A stretch of 64,000 bases of DNA, taken from Bacillus sp. S3. Lineage in GTDB: Bacteria > Bacillota > Bacilli > Bacillales > Cytobacillaceae. This document shows positions 7,502 through 17,459 of the stretch, one piece after another. A program made the position numbers and the translations under genes. The stretch spans positions 2,291,501 to 2,355,500 of the forward strand of contig NZ_CP039727.1 in assembly GCF_005154805.1 (NCBI RefSeq), written 5' to 3'. The number at the start of each line of letters is the position of its first letter. The first letter of the stretch is position 1. The notes under the pieces are model-generated. The model was not told the origin of the DNA. It did not search any database and saw only the letters and a list, made by a program, of their open reading frames with translations.

Positions 7502-8512
7502 ATGGCGTCAGCATTAAAATTAAACGGAAAACAAAAGGCGGCAATTTTGCTCATTTCTATGGGAAGGGAAGCTTCCTCTAAAGTATTTAATCACTTGACA
7601 GAAGAAGAAATCGAACAGATTACTTTGGCGATCGCCAACATTAAAAAAGTGGATGGAAATGAAAAAGAGGAAGTATTACATGAATTTCATGAAATGTGCA
7701 TTGCCAATGATTATTTAGCAACTGGAGGGATTACCTTCGCTCAGGATGTGCTGGAGTCAGCACTTGGCAGAGATAAAGCTCGTCAAATTCTTCAACGATT
7801 AACAGTGCAGCTGCAGGTAAAACCATTTGATTTTGCCCGAAGAGTTGATCCTATGCAAATTTTTCACTTCCTGCAAAATGAGCACCCGCAAACCATTGCA
7901 CTTGTTTTAACGCATCTTGATCCGGAACAGGCATCTGTGATTCTAACGCAACTTTCGGAAGAACTTCAAGCAGATGTAGCGCGAAGAATTGCGTTATTCG
8001 AACAAACCTCTCCTGAAGTCATTAGAGAGGTGGAAAATTTCTTGGAGACAAAGCTGTCGGCTACGATACGGAAGGATTACAGTGTTGCTGGCGGACTTGA
8101 ATCTATTGTCGGGATTCTTAATGGCGTTGATCGCGGGACGGAGAAGAATATTCTCGGAAATCTGGAAATTAAGGATCATAAATTGGCAGAGGAAATTAAA
8201 AATCGGATGTTCATATTTGAAGATATCATTAATTTAGATCGTCGCGCGATTCAGAGGGTTATCCAGGAAGTAGAGAATAATGATTTGCTTCTAGCCATGA
8301 AGGCATCTAGCGAAGAGGTTAAAAAAGTCATATTCGAAAACATGTCGCAGAGGATGGTCGAAACATTTGAAGAGGAAATGCAATATCTTGGACCTGTTCG
8401 TGTGAAGGATGTTGAGGAAGCCCAGGGTAGAATTGTATCCGTTATTCGCCGATTAGAGGACTCTGGTGAGATTGTTCTTGCTCGAGGTGGAAATGATGAC
8501 ATCTTATTCTAA
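7502..8512 (+). CDS. fliG: Flagellar motor switch protein FliG
   Basis: A 336-residue C-ring protein that couples torque from MotA to rotor and direction switching. The N-terminal FliF-binding domain begins LNGKQKAAILLISMGREASSKVF. The middle-domain EHPQT motif is in FLQNEHPQTIALVLTHL. The C-terminal torque helix has the charged pattern DLLLAMKASSEEVKKVIFENMSQRM. It lies 6 bases after fliF and overlaps the start of fliH. Its C-ring partners fliM and fliN/fliY are not in this window. Confidence 0.97.
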   Translation: MASALKLNGKQKAAILLISMGREASSKVFNHLTEEEIEQITLAIANIKKVDGNEKEEVLHEFHEMCIANDYLATGGITFAQDVLESALGRDKARQILQRLTVQLQVKPFDFARRVDPMQIFHFLQNEHPQTIALVLTHLDPEQASVILTQLSEELQADVARRIALFEQTSPEVIREVENFLETKLSATIRKDYSVAGGLESIVGILNGVDRGTEKNILGNLEIKDHKLAEEIKNRMFIFEDIINLDRRAIQRVIQEVENNDLLLAMKASSEEVKKVIFENMSQRMVETFEEEMQYLGPVRVKDVEEAQGRIVSVIRRLEDSGEIVLARGGNDDILF

Positions 8513-9314
8513 AGTGTTTAAAGCCTCGAACCTTTCATTAATAGATGAGGTTAAAGTTATTACACTGCCTCGAGATTTTGGCGAGGATAGAAAGGAAGAA
8601 TCCTCCGCACTCCAGGGAAAAGAAGAGATCAAGATCGAAGAATATCCTATGGTGAAAGAAGCAAATGAAAAAGCCCAATTGATTATGGAAGAGGCAAGGC
8701 AGAAGGCCCAGGCAATAGAGACAGCTGCTGATGAGAGGATCAATCAGTGGTGGGAAGAAAATCAAAAAAGACTTGAAGCGATGGCAGTTGAAACAAAAGA
8801 ACAAGCGATTCAACAGGGTTACGATGAAGGAAAAAATGAAGCGATCACGGCAATTCAAGAGGAATACCAGGGGAAATTAGCGCAGGCGCAGGATTTACTA
8901 GAGCAGGCATATGCCCAAAAGGAAACGATTATTTCAGAAGCTGAACCGTTTTTATTGGAATTAAGTACCGTCATTGCGTCACAAATCATTAAGCAGGAAT
9001 TAGAGGACTGTCCTGATAAATTTGTTGAATTGATTCAACAGCATATACTTCGCTTTAAGGAAAAAGAGCATATTACCATTTGTGTTCATCCAGATGATTT
9101 CCCTTTTATCCAATCACAGCGGGTTCAACTCATCGCAATGGTGAACGGTGAAACGGAAATAAAAATTATCCCTGACCATTCTGTTACTTCCAAAGGTTGT
9201 ATCATCCGGACTGCTTACGGAAGTGTTGATGCCCGAATTGATACTCAAATGGAAGAAATTAAAAAGGTCATCCTTGAGGCAAAAAGGGGGCACCAGAGTG
9301 ACACTATCAGCTGA
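8496..9314 (+). CDS. fliH: Flagellar export ATPase regulator FliH
   Basis: FliH dimers hold the ATPase FliI and tether it to the C ring. From the chosen ATG at 8496 the protein has 272 residues. GAGGTGG lies 5 bases upstream, whereas the in-frame GTG at 8466 lacks spacing to it. A long charged helix or coiled coil occupies about residues 50-150 (KEANEKAQLIMEEARQKAQAI and onward). The C-terminal domain resembles the V-ATPase E/F-type stalk. The start overlaps the fliG end by 17 bases and the end overlaps fliI by 17 bases, so translation is coupled. The N-terminus is divergent, as usual in this family. Confidence 0.9.
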   Translation: MTSYSKVFKASNLSLIDEVKVITLPRDFGEDRKEESSALQGKEEIKIEEYPMVKEANEKAQLIMEEARQKAQAIETAADERINQWWEENQKRLEAMAVETKEQAIQQGYDEGKNEAITAIQEEYQGKLAQAQDLLEQAYAQKETIISEAEPFLLELSTVIASQIIKQELEDCPDKFVELIQQHILRFKEKEHITICVHPDDFPFIQSQRVQLIAMVNGETEIKIIPDHSVTSKGCIIRTAYGSVDARIDTQMEEIKKVILEAKRGHQSDTIS

Positions 9315-10620
9315 AAACTATGTGAAGCTCATCCGCGGTATTGACCCTGTTAGGGTGAATGGGAAAATTACACAAATCATCGGACTAACAATAGAGTCAC
9401 AAGGTCCTGATGTTCGAATTGGCGAGTTGTGTTCCATTTATCCGGCAAATTCACAAACTCCCATTCCTGCAGAGGTGGTCGGGATTAGAGAGAACAAAGT
9501 CCTGCTCATGCCATTAGGAGAAGTTCAAGCCATTGGTCCTGGCTGCGATGTAGTTGCAAGCGGCAAACCGATGATGGTAAAAGCCGGATATCAATTGCTT
9601 GGCCGGGTCCTAGACGGTTTAGGCCAACCAATGGATGGGAAGCCTTTGCCACTTGGGTTAGAAGAGGTGCCGACACATGCGAAGCCGCCAAATCCACTCA
9701 TGAGACCGCGGATTCATTCTCCTTTGGGTGTCGGTGTACGTACAATAGATGGCTTGCTGACAATGGGAAAGGGACAAAGAATCGGTATTTTTGCCGGAAG
9801 TGGTGTAGGGAAAAGTACACTGCTTGGGATGATTTCCAGAAATACGTCAGCCGATGTTAATGTTATTGCCTTAATTGGAGAACGTGGCCGGGAAGTTCTC
9901 GATTTTTTAGAGCAAAACCTTGGTGAAGAGGGCTTAAAAAAGTCTGTTGTCATTGTGGCGACATCTGACCAGCCGGCGCTCATCCGCATTAAAGGAGCAT
10001 TGACCGCCACTTCAATTGCTGAATACTTCCGCGATCAAGGCAAGAACGTTTTACTTGTCATGGATTCTGTTACTCGTTTCGCCATGGCTCAACGGGAAGT
10101 CGGCCTGGCAATTGGTGAACCGCCAACGACAAAAGGCTATACACCATCCGTTTTTGCTATGCTTCCGCAGCTGTTGGAACGGGCCGGAACCGGACCGAAG
10201 GGTTCAATCTCCGCAATTTACACCGTTCTCGTGGATGGAGACGATATGAATGAACCCATTGCAGATGCCGTTAGGGGTATTTTAGATGGTCATATTGTGT
10301 TAAGCCGGGCAATTGGCAGTAAGGGGATTTACCCGTCTATTGATGTGCTAAATAGTGCCAGCCGTGTCATGACTGAAATTACTTCCGATGAACATTTACA
10401 TGCCGTTAGAATCTTTAAAAAATTACTGGCTGCTTACAATGAAGCTGAGGATTTAATTAATATTGGAGCCTATAAAAAAGGTTCAAATCGGGACATAGAT
10501 TTGGCTATGCGGTTCAAGCCGGTTATGGATAATTTTTTGCGTCAGGGGATTTATGAATCGTCCGTACTAGAGGAAACGAGATCCTTCTTACTATCACAAT
10601 TTGGAGCGTTGATGACATGA
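9298..10620 (+). CDS. fliI: Flagellar type III export ATPase FliI
   Basis: A 440-residue ATPase related to the F1 beta subunit that unfolds and delivers export substrates. Walker A is GIFAGSGVGKST; Walker B and the following motif are in VLLVMDSVTRFAMAQREVGLAIGEPP. I place the start at GTG 9298, preceded by AAAGGGGG; a frame beginning at 9223 would run 92 bases into fliH. Overlaps fliH by 17 bases and fliJ by 4. Confidence 0.97.
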   Translation: MTLSAENYVKLIRGIDPVRVNGKITQIIGLTIESQGPDVRIGELCSIYPANSQTPIPAEVVGIRENKVLLMPLGEVQAIGPGCDVVASGKPMMVKAGYQLLGRVLDGLGQPMDGKPLPLGLEEVPTHAKPPNPLMRPRIHSPLGVGVRTIDGLLTMGKGQRIGIFAGSGVGKSTLLGMISRNTSADVNVIALIGERGREVLDFLEQNLGEEGLKKSVVIVATSDQPALIRIKGALTATSIAEYFRDQGKNVLLVMDSVTRFAMAQREVGLAIGEPPTTKGYTPSVFAMLPQLLERAGTGPKGSISAIYTVLVDGDDMNEPIADAVRGILDGHIVLSRAIGSKGIYPSIDVLNSASRVMTEITSDEHLHAVRIFKKLLAAYNEAEDLINIGAYKKGSNRDIDLAMRFKPVMDNFLRQGIYESSVLEETRSFLLSQFGALMT

Positions 10621-11051
10621 CCTATAAATTTTCTTTTCAAAAAGTACTCGATTTTAAAGAAAAAGAAAAGGAATTTGCTGAGCAGGAATATGGAACTATC
10701 AAAATTAGACAGATTGAGCTTGAAGAAGAAATGGAAGACTTGGAACTGGAAAAGGAAAAAATGTTCCACCAGTACAATCATGTCGATCGAAAAACGGTAT
10801 CGCAACTATTGCATGTTCAACATGAAATGGAACATGTCAATCGGAAGATGAAACAGCTGACAACACAATCCCAGCAGGTCCATCAACAATTAGAAACAAA
10901 ACACCAAGTTTTGATCGAAAAAATGCAAGAAGTAAAAATGTGGAATCAATGGAAAACGAAATCAAAGGCTGCCTTTCAAAAGCAGCAGGATTTAAAAGAA
11001 CAAGCTATTTTAGATGAAATGGCCGTTTTACGTTATTCTTACCGGGTATAA
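10617..11051 (+). CDS. fliJ: Flagellar export protein FliJ
   Basis: A 144-residue two-helix coiled coil, rich in K, E and Q throughout, the size and character of FliJ. FliJ sits in the centre of the FliI hexamer and contacts FlhA. The N-terminal FSFQKVLDFKEKEKEFAEQEY is the usual opening (YxFxLxxVLxlkexe). ATGA overlap with fliI. Confidence 0.92.
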   Translation: MTYKFSFQKVLDFKEKEKEFAEQEYGTIKIRQIELEEEMEDLELEKEKMFHQYNHVDRKTVSQLLHVQHEMEHVNRKMKQLTTQSQQVHQQLETKHQVLIEKMQEVKMWNQWKTKSKAAFQKQQDLKEQAILDEMAVLRYSYRV

Positions 11052-11065
11052 GGAGCGAAAACAAA

Positions 11066-11926
11066 TTGGAAGAAGAGAAGCAACGAGGCAGAATAAAATC
11101 GCTTATATACTTTTGGCTTGTACCGTTCCTAATTATGGCGGTCTTCGGGATGTTTATTTTTAACTGGTTAGGATTTCCCGTATGGAAAACAATTCAGGAT
11201 TGGGGAAACAAAATCCCTGTGATCGGCACGATAGTTCCGGATTCTACTAATGAAATTGCGCCTAAGACTACAAAATCAGATGATTGGAAATCGCGTTATC
11301 TTGAAAGTAATAAAAAGGTGAAAGAAGAGTTGCAAAAAATTGCCTCATTAGAGAAACAGATTAAATCAAATCAAGAAGAATTTGATCAATTGAAAAAGAG
11401 AAATCAGGAATTACAAATGCAGTTTGATGACAAGGCTGTACAAAAAAGCAAGGATCAAATGAAACAGGTTGCCGCAATCTATGAAAATATGTCTCCCTCA
11501 AAAGCAGCGAAGATAGTGGAAACTATGTCTTTAGAGGACGCAGCCATTACAGTTTCGATGCTTGGACAAGAACAGCAAAGCAGTATTCTTGGAAGTATGA
11601 AAGATGCCAATAAAGCTGCGCAAATTACCATGCTGATGAAGGAAATTGGAAACTTGAATGAAGAGGATCCGGCAATTTTAAAGGAACAATTGCAACAAAT
11701 GATTCAGACGACCGAAGATCCCTCACAAAGCATAGCTGAAACGATTGCGGGAATGCCTCCTGCTCAATCAGCAAGTCTCATTCAATCTATGATGGGAACA
11801 AATTCGGAAGTAGCTATTAAACTATTAAAAAAGATGAGTACAAGCAGCCGCTCACAATTATTAGCACAAATTGCGAAAAATGACGCAAAATTAGCCGCAC
11901 AAATTACGGTGAATTTAGAGAAATAG
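11066..11926 (+). CDS. ylxF: YlxF, MotE-like magnesium-transporter-N-domain flagellar protein
   Basis: A 286-residue protein in the position of B. subtilis ylxF. It has an N-terminal membrane anchor (LIYFWLVPFLIMAVFGMFIFNWLGF, about residues 12-35), a coiled coil at about 75-130, and two MgtE_N-like helical repeats in the C-terminal half (MSPSKAAKIVETMSLEDAA, then MPPAQSASLIQSMM). In other bacteria the related MotE acts with the stator; the exact role of YlxF is unsettled. TTG start at 11066 preceded by AAGGAGCG. In B. subtilis fliK follows; here the next gene is fliO. Confidence 0.85.
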   Translation: MEEEKQRGRIKSLIYFWLVPFLIMAVFGMFIFNWLGFPVWKTIQDWGNKIPVIGTIVPDSTNEIAPKTTKSDDWKSRYLESNKKVKEELQKIASLEKQIKSNQEEFDQLKKRNQELQMQFDDKAVQKSKDQMKQVAAIYENMSPSKAAKIVETMSLEDAAITVSMLGQEQQSSILGSMKDANKAAQITMLMKEIGNLNEEDPAILKEQLQQMIQTTEDPSQSIAETIAGMPPAQSASLIQSMMGTNSEVAIKLLKKMSTSSRSQLLAQIAKNDAKLAAQITVNLEK

Positions 11927-11952
11927 AGAAACTCCAAGGAAGGAGAACAAAC

Positions 11953-12519
11953 ATGAAACGCATCATGATTTTATTTGCTATGTTTTTTTATTTATTTTCC
12001 ATACAAACCCCGACACTTGCCGCGGGTCTCACTGCCGCAGGTGATCCTTCCGTTTATGACACTATCCAAAAGGGTGATGTATCACCCAAAGACTCAGTAA
12101 GTAAAGAGAAGGATAGTGGCACATCTCCTTCCATATTCTCCTTATTTATCAAATTTATTGTATCGTTTGCATTTGTGATTTTCTTATTGTTTGTTCTATT
12201 ACGATTCCTCTCAAAAAGGAACAGGTCGATTCCTTCCAATGGACCAATTGTTCCAATAGGAGACCATCCACTCGGAAATAATCGTTCTGTCCAGCTCGTA
12301 TTGATTAGTGGGACGATTTATGTGCTTGGTGTCGGTGAAACGGTCACACTCTTACGCACGATCACGCAAGGTGAAGAATATCAGCATTTACTTGAAAGCC
12401 TTGAAAATCAAGAAGTGGAGCCATCGTTAAACTGGACATCACATGATACGAAAAAATTGTGGAATTCTGTTTTTAAAAAACAGCTGGAAAATTTGAAGCA
12501 GCACCGTGGGGGGAAGTAG
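11953..12519 (+). CDS. fliO: Flagellar biosynthesis protein FliO/FliZ
   Basis: A 188-residue membrane protein that helps assemble the FliP-containing export gate. An N-terminal signal peptide ends near ALA-like TLAAG (about residue 25). A transmembrane helix (FIKFIVSFAFVIFLLFVLLRFL) lies at about 66-88. The cytoplasmic domain, with PLGNNRSVQLVLISGTIYVLGVGETVTLL, has the FliO signature. RBS GGAAGGAG precedes the ATG. It follows ylxF directly and overlaps the fliP leader. Confidence 0.93.
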   Translation: MKRIMILFAMFFYLFSIQTPTLAAGLTAAGDPSVYDTIQKGDVSPKDSVSKEKDSGTSPSIFSLFIKFIVSFAFVIFLLFVLLRFLSKRNRSIPSNGPIVPIGDHPLGNNRSVQLVLISGTIYVLGVGETVTLLRTITQGEEYQHLLESLENQEVEPSLNWTSHDTKKLWNSVFKKQLENLKQHRGGK

Positions 12520-12523
12520 GAAT

Positions 12524-13270
12524 ATGGTACGTAAGTTAGCTTTTCTTGTTCCCCTTTTTACACTTGGGTTTATAACAGTTGCCTATGCGGCTGAACCTGT
12601 GGGTTCGATTTTACCGGGATTGGATTTCGGTTCAAATGATCCGGATCAAGTGTCAAATACAGTTCGGATTATTCTTCTTATTACCGTCCTATCGATTGCT
12701 CCGGCGATTCTTGTACTCATGACCTGTTTTACACGGATAATTATCGTGCTGGGTTTTGTACGCAATGCTCTTGGCACCCAGCAAATCCCACCCAATCAAG
12801 TCCTGGTGGGTTTGGCTCTGTTTATGACGTTTTTTATCATGGGTCCTACTTTTTCGCAAATAAATAAAGAGGCCTTCCAGCCGTTTATGGCAGGGGAAAT
12901 GACCCAGGATCAAGCCTTCAAACAGGCGAGCGGACCGTTAAAAGAATTTATGACGAAAAATACTCGTGAAAAGGACTTAGCCTTGTTTTTGGATTATGCG
13001 AAGATGGAACGGCCGAAAACGGTAGAGGACATTCCGTTAACCGCACTTGTTCCTGCCTATGCCATTAGTGAATTAAAGACAGCCTTCCAGATGGGATTCA
13101 TGATTTTTATCCCATTTCTTGTCATAGACATGATTGTCTCCAGTGTATTAATGTCAATGGGGATGATGATGCTCCCACCTGTCATGATTTCATTGCCATT
13201 TAAGATTTTACTATTCGTTTTAGTTGACGGCTGGCATCTCATTGTCGGGTCACTGCTCAAGAGTTTTTAG
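12524..13270 (+). CDS. fliP: Flagellar export gate protein FliP
   Basis: A 248-residue polytopic protein; five FliP subunits with FliQ and FliR form the export pore. It has an N-terminal cleavable signal (VRKLAFLVPLFTLGFITVAYA) and helices matching the family. Signature segments include VLMTCFTRIIIVLGFVRNALGTQQIPPNQVLVGLALFMTFFIMGP and the C-terminal MGMMMLPPVMISLPFKILLFVLVDGW. I choose ATG 12524, 4 bases after the fliO stop and preceded by GGGGGGAAG; an upstream GTG at 12506 would include the RBS. Confidence 0.96.
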   Translation: MVRKLAFLVPLFTLGFITVAYAAEPVGSILPGLDFGSNDPDQVSNTVRIILLITVLSIAPAILVLMTCFTRIIIVLGFVRNALGTQQIPPNQVLVGLALFMTFFIMGPTFSQINKEAFQPFMAGEMTQDQAFKQASGPLKEFMTKNTREKDLALFLDYAKMERPKTVEDIPLTALVPAYAISELKTAFQMGFMIFIPFLVIDMIVSSVLMSMGMMMLPPVMISLPFKILLFVLVDGWHLIVGSLLKSF

Positions 13271-13285
13271 AAGGAAGTGTAAATC

Positions 13286-13555
13286 ATGACAACGGAAATG
13301 GTATTACGTATCGCTCAAGAAGCCATTTACACAATATTAATGGTGATTGCACCTGTTGCCGGAGTGGCTTTAACTGTGGGTTTATTAGTTAGTATTTTTC
13401 AAGCGGCTACCCAGATTCAGGAACAAACTCTGGCCTTTATTCCAAAGATTATCGCTGTATTCCTGACACTGTTAATCTGTGGGGCTTGGATGCTGAGACA
13501 TGTCGTCGACTTTACAGAACATTTATTGGGAAATCTTTCTCAATTTGTCGGGTAG
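13286..13555 (+). CDS. fliQ: Flagellar export gate protein FliQ
   Basis: An 89-residue protein with two transmembrane helices (about 16-38 and 52-72) separated by the conserved FQAATQIQEQTLAFIPKI loop, diagnostic for FliQ. Four copies wrap the FliP-FliR core. RBS AGAAGGAAG precedes the ATG. The stop touches the fliR start. Confidence 0.96.
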   Translation: MTTEMVLRIAQEAIYTILMVIAPVAGVALTVGLLVSIFQAATQIQEQTLAFIPKIIAVFLTLLICGAWMLRHVVDFTEHLLGNLSQFVG

Positions 13556-14335
13556 GTGATGGCGGTGGATACTTCCGTAGTGTGGAGTTTTTTACTGGTT
13601 TTTGTTCGCATTTCGTCATTTATGATTATTGTGCCAGTATTCTCGGGAAGGCAGATTCCTTCAACCTATAAGATTGGCTTTAGTGCTGCACTTGCACTTC
13701 TCTGTGTCGGGATTATAAAGGAACCTATTGATTCTTTGCCGCAGTGGGCATTGCTCCTACTAATCTTTAAAGAATTTCTTGTTGGAATTGTATTGGGCAT
13801 GACAGCTGCAATCTTCCTTTATTCTGTCCAGCTGGCAGGTTCCCTTTTAGATATTCAAACTGGTTTTTCGATGGCGACACTTTTTGACCCCAATTTTGGT
13901 TTATCTGAACCGCTTACAGGGCGATTAAAAAATATTCTTGCTATTTTAGTATTATTGTCAACTAATGGCCATCTTTTATTGATTCAGGGAATATTAGCTA
14001 GTTTTGATTGGATTTCATTGCAGGATACCGTACCTGCATTAATAGACGGCAGGCTTTCGGCTTATATTTTGGAATGTGTGAAGCAAATGTTTATGATTGG
14101 CTTCATGATGGCTGCACCTATATTGGGTGCCATGTTTGTTTGTGATGTTGCCTTGGGCATTCTTGGTAAGACGGTGCCGCAATTAAATATAATCTCTATT
14201 GCACCACCGCTGAAAATTTTATTGCATTTTATGATATTTATTATCATTATGCCTAGTTTTTTTTATCTATTAAAAATTCTGTTTGAAAATATGTTCGGCT
14301 CGATGTCTTCAATTTTAAATATAATGGGGGCGTAG
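13556..14335 (+). CDS. fliR: Flagellar export gate protein FliR
   Basis: A 259-residue protein with six predicted membrane segments, completing the FliPQR export core. Typical motifs are VFSGRQIPSTYKIGFSAALAL, KEFLVGIVLGMTAAIFLYSVQLAGSLLDIQTGFSMA and the C-terminal PQLNIISIAPPLKILLHFMI. Start is GTG 13556 or ATG 13559; neither has a strong RBS and translation is probably coupled to fliQ, whose stop is adjacent. Confidence 0.96.
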   Translation: MMAVDTSVVWSFLLVFVRISSFMIIVPVFSGRQIPSTYKIGFSAALALLCVGIIKEPIDSLPQWALLLLIFKEFLVGIVLGMTAAIFLYSVQLAGSLLDIQTGFSMATLFDPNFGLSEPLTGRLKNILAILVLLSTNGHLLLIQGILASFDWISLQDTVPALIDGRLSAYILECVKQMFMIGFMMAAPILGAMFVCDVALGILGKTVPQLNIISIAPPLKILLHFMIFIIIMPSFFYLLKILFENMFGSMSSILNIMGA

Positions 14336-14337
14336 GC

Positions 14338-15429
14338 ATGCTGCGTTTAGATTTACAATTTTTTTCCGGTGAAAAGACGGAAAAGGCAACGCCCACTAAA
14401 CGACGCGAGGCAAGAAAAAAAGGTCAAGTGGCAAAAAGCCAGGAAGTATCTACAGCCATTACATTATTGCTTTGCTTTGGTTTTTTACTTGTCGGAGGAA
14501 ATAGTTTAATAATAGGCTTTTTAAATATATATCGTCAGAGTTTCAACGAATATATGCTTTGGGATCTGTCCATTACCAGTACCAAACTATTATTTAATCA
14601 GTTGGTATTGGATGCGGCAATGTTAATCGCACCTATACTATTGGTGGTACTGGTCGCAGGGATTGCCGCTAATTTGCTGCAGGTTGGTTTTATGTTTAAT
14701 TTTTCGTTAGTGAAAGTCGATTTTGCCAAACTAAATCCTCTGCAGGGTTTGAAACGAATGTTTTCCGTTCGATCTCTAGTAGAATTACTGAAATCTATTT
14801 TAAAGATTACGTTTATTGCTATTATTGTGTTTATAGTTATTTGGAAGCAAAAAAATGAGTTTCTTTTACTCGGAGAAAAAACGATTTGGAATGCCTCAAG
14901 ATTTATAGGTTCGTTAATTCTTCAAATGGGTTTAGCAGCTGCAGGTTCTTTGATTGTTTTGGCTGCAGCCGATTATATTTACCAAAAGTTTAGTTTTGAA
15001 AAGCAAATTCGGATGTCAAAGCAAGAAATCAAAGATGAATACAAGAAGTCTGAAGGTGACCCGTTCATCAAAGGAAAAAGGAGAGCGATCCAACGGCAGA
15101 TGGCGATGAATCAAATGATTCGTGAAGTGCCTAAGGCTGATGTGGTGATAACGAACCCTACACACTTTGCGGTCGCCATTCGTTATGATTTTAATACGAT
15201 GGATGCCCCGGAAGTCATTGCTAAGGGTCAAGATTATATAGCTTTAAAAATAAAAGAAATCGCAAAAGAACATAAGATTACTGTCGTTGAAAATCGTCCA
15301 TTGGCACGAGCATTATTTGCTTCAGTGGAAATTGGCGGAACCATTCCGGAAGAGCTGTTCAATGCAGTAGGGGAAATTTTAGCATATGTGTATTACCAGG
15401 ATGGAAGACATAAGGGGATGATGACATGA
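14338..15429 (+). CDS. flhB: Flagellar export switch protein FlhB
   Basis: A 363-residue protein with four transmembrane helices and a cytoplasmic C-domain. The autocleavage motif NPTH is intact (Asn273-Pro274-Thr-His in VVITNPTHFAVAIRYD); cleavage between Asn and Pro permits the switch from hook to filament substrates. The N-terminus LDLQFFSGEKTEKATPTKRREARKKGQ is the family signature. The gene that sets the switch, fliK, is not between here and ylxF. Confidence 0.97.
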   Translation: MLRLDLQFFSGEKTEKATPTKRREARKKGQVAKSQEVSTAITLLLCFGFLLVGGNSLIIGFLNIYRQSFNEYMLWDLSITSTKLLFNQLVLDAAMLIAPILLVVLVAGIAANLLQVGFMFNFSLVKVDFAKLNPLQGLKRMFSVRSLVELLKSILKITFIAIIVFIVIWKQKNEFLLLGEKTIWNASRFIGSLILQMGLAAAGSLIVLAAADYIYQKFSFEKQIRMSKQEIKDEYKKSEGDPFIKGKRRAIQRQMAMNQMIREVPKADVVITNPTHFAVAIRYDFNTMDAPEVIAKGQDYIALKIKEIAKEHKITVVENRPLARALFASVEIGGTIPEELFNAVGEILAYVYYQDGRHKGMMT

Positions 15430-17459
15430 AGGCAAAAGATATATCAGTATTAATTGTGGTTATTTTGATTGTTGCCATGATGATCATTCCGCTTCCAACG
15501 CTATTGCTAGATTTTTTGTTAATTTGCAATATTTCCGTTTCATTGTTGATTCTATTGGTGGCAATGAATACGAAAGAACCACTGGAATTTTCGATTTTTC
15601 CAACTGCATTGTTATTGACAACATTATTTCGACTTGCCCTCAATGTATCAACGACACGTTCCATTCTTTCGAAGGCGGATGGCGGACAAGTTATTGAGAC
15701 TTTTGGTTCCTTTGTGGTCGGCGGGAGTCCTGTTGTGGGTTTTGTTGTTTTCTTAATCTTAGTAGTCATTCAGTTCATTGTCATTACGAAAGGTTCTGAA
15801 AGGGTTGCCGAAGTAGCTGCTCGTTTTACATTGGATGCTATGCCTGGTAAACAAATGAGCATAGATGCGGATATGAATGCCGGATTAATATCTGAGCAGG
15901 ATGCCAGGACGCGCCGCCGGAAAATTGAACAAGAGGCTGATTTTTACGGAGCGATGGATGGTGCGAGTAAATTTGTGAAAGGGGATGCCATTGCAGGAAT
16001 AGTCATTCTCTTAATTAATGTGATTGGCGGATTCATTATTGGAATGGTGATCCATGGCATGGGGTTTGCAGAATCAGCTAGTACATTCACGCTTTTATCT
16101 GTCGGGGATGGATTAGTCAGCCAAGTGCCCGCATTACTTATTTCTACCGCGACAGGGATTACCGTTACACGTGCCGCATCCGATGGGAATTTAGGTTCGG
16201 ATATTATGCAGCAAATATTCAGCTATCCCAAACTGTTATTTATTGTGTCGGGAACCATTTTGCTGCTTGGCTTATTTACACCTATCGGCCTTTTACTGAC
16301 TGTACCGGTGGCAGGACTTTTAATCTTTGGCGGCATGACTATGCAAAAAACAATGAAGAAAGAAGAGTTACTAACCGAGCAAATGGAAATGGCAGATATG
16401 GAGGAGGATATTCGCAGTCCCGAAAAGGTCATCAACCTGCTGCAGCTTGATCCTTTGGAGCTGGAAATTGGTTATGGATTAATTCCATTGGCTGACCAGA
16501 AACAAGGCGGCGATATCCTTGACCGGATTGTCATGATTCGCAGGCAGTTTGCGATTGAATTGGGATTGGTGATCCCGACGATTCGGATCCGCGACAACCT
16601 GCAGCTCCCGGCGAATCAATATGTCCTTAAATTCCGTGGGAATAAAGTCGCATCAGGTGAAGTTTATTTGGATCATTATCTTGCGATGAATCAAGGCGCA
16701 GATATGGGAGAACTTGATGGGATACAAGTAATCGAACCTTCCTTTGGTTTGCCTGCCGTATGGGTGACCACAGAAGAAAAACAAAGAGCAGAGTTGATGG
16801 GTTATATGATTGTCGATCCGCCTTCTGTGATTGCTACCCATTTAACTGAAGTATTAAAACAGTATGCGCATCAACTGCTTCATAGGGAAGAAACGAAAGA
16901 ATTAATAGATAACTTGAAAGAAACACACCCAAATTTGGTTGATGAACTTGTGCCCAACCTAATATCAGTTGGTGAAATCCAGAAGGTCTTGCAAAATCTG
17001 TTACGGGAGCAAATTTCGATTCGCGACTTGGGTGCGATTTTTGAAACGTTGGCAGATTATTCGGTTTATACAAAAGATCCGAGAGTATTAACAGAATATG
17101 TGCGCCAGTCCTTAACTCGGCAAATTACAGAGCAGTATGCTGATAATGGGGTGATTCAGGTATTAACAGCAGGAGCTACTTTAGAAAAAGGAATTTCTGA
17201 TGGAATCCAGCAAACAGAATCTGGTGGTTATTATCTTTCGATGGATCCACAATTATCACGAAGGATAACAGAAGAACTGCAGGGACAAATTGAACGTGTG
17301 ATCAAAGCAGGCGGTCAGCCGATTTTCCTTACTTCACCATCCATTCGGATGTATTTGAAACAATTTATTGATAAAATCATGCCAACAGTACCTGTTCTTG
17401 CCTATACAGAGCTTGAGCCTGATATTGAGATTCAAAGTATTGGAGTGGTCAACATATGA
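15426..17459 (+). CDS. flhA: Flagellar export gate protein FlhA
   Basis: A 677-residue protein: about eight transmembrane helices in residues 1-320 and a large cytoplasmic domain that docks chaperone-substrate complexes. Conserved elements include FPTALLLTTLFRLALNVSTTRSIL, VVGFVVFLILVVIQFIVITKGSERVAEVAARFTLDAMPGKQM (FHIPEP loop region) and LISTATGITVTRA. ATGA overlap with flhB and again with flhF. Confidence 0.97.
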   Translation: MKAKDISVLIVVILIVAMMIIPLPTLLLDFLLICNISVSLLILLVAMNTKEPLEFSIFPTALLLTTLFRLALNVSTTRSILSKADGGQVIETFGSFVVGGSPVVGFVVFLILVVIQFIVITKGSERVAEVAARFTLDAMPGKQMSIDADMNAGLISEQDARTRRRKIEQEADFYGAMDGASKFVKGDAIAGIVILLINVIGGFIIGMVIHGMGFAESASTFTLLSVGDGLVSQVPALLISTATGITVTRAASDGNLGSDIMQQIFSYPKLLFIVSGTILLLGLFTPIGLLLTVPVAGLLIFGGMTMQKTMKKEELLTEQMEMADMEEDIRSPEKVINLLQLDPLELEIGYGLIPLADQKQGGDILDRIVMIRRQFAIELGLVIPTIRIRDNLQLPANQYVLKFRGNKVASGEVYLDHYLAMNQGADMGELDGIQVIEPSFGLPAVWVTTEEKQRAELMGYMIVDPPSVIATHLTEVLKQYAHQLLHREETKELIDNLKETHPNLVDELVPNLISVGEIQKVLQNLLREQISIRDLGAIFETLADYSVYTKDPRVLTEYVRQSLTRQITEQYADNGVIQVLTAGATLEKGISDGIQQTESGGYYLSMDPQLSRRITEELQGQIERVIKAGGQPIFLTSPSIRMYLKQFIDKIMPTVPVLAYTELEPDIEIQSIGVVNI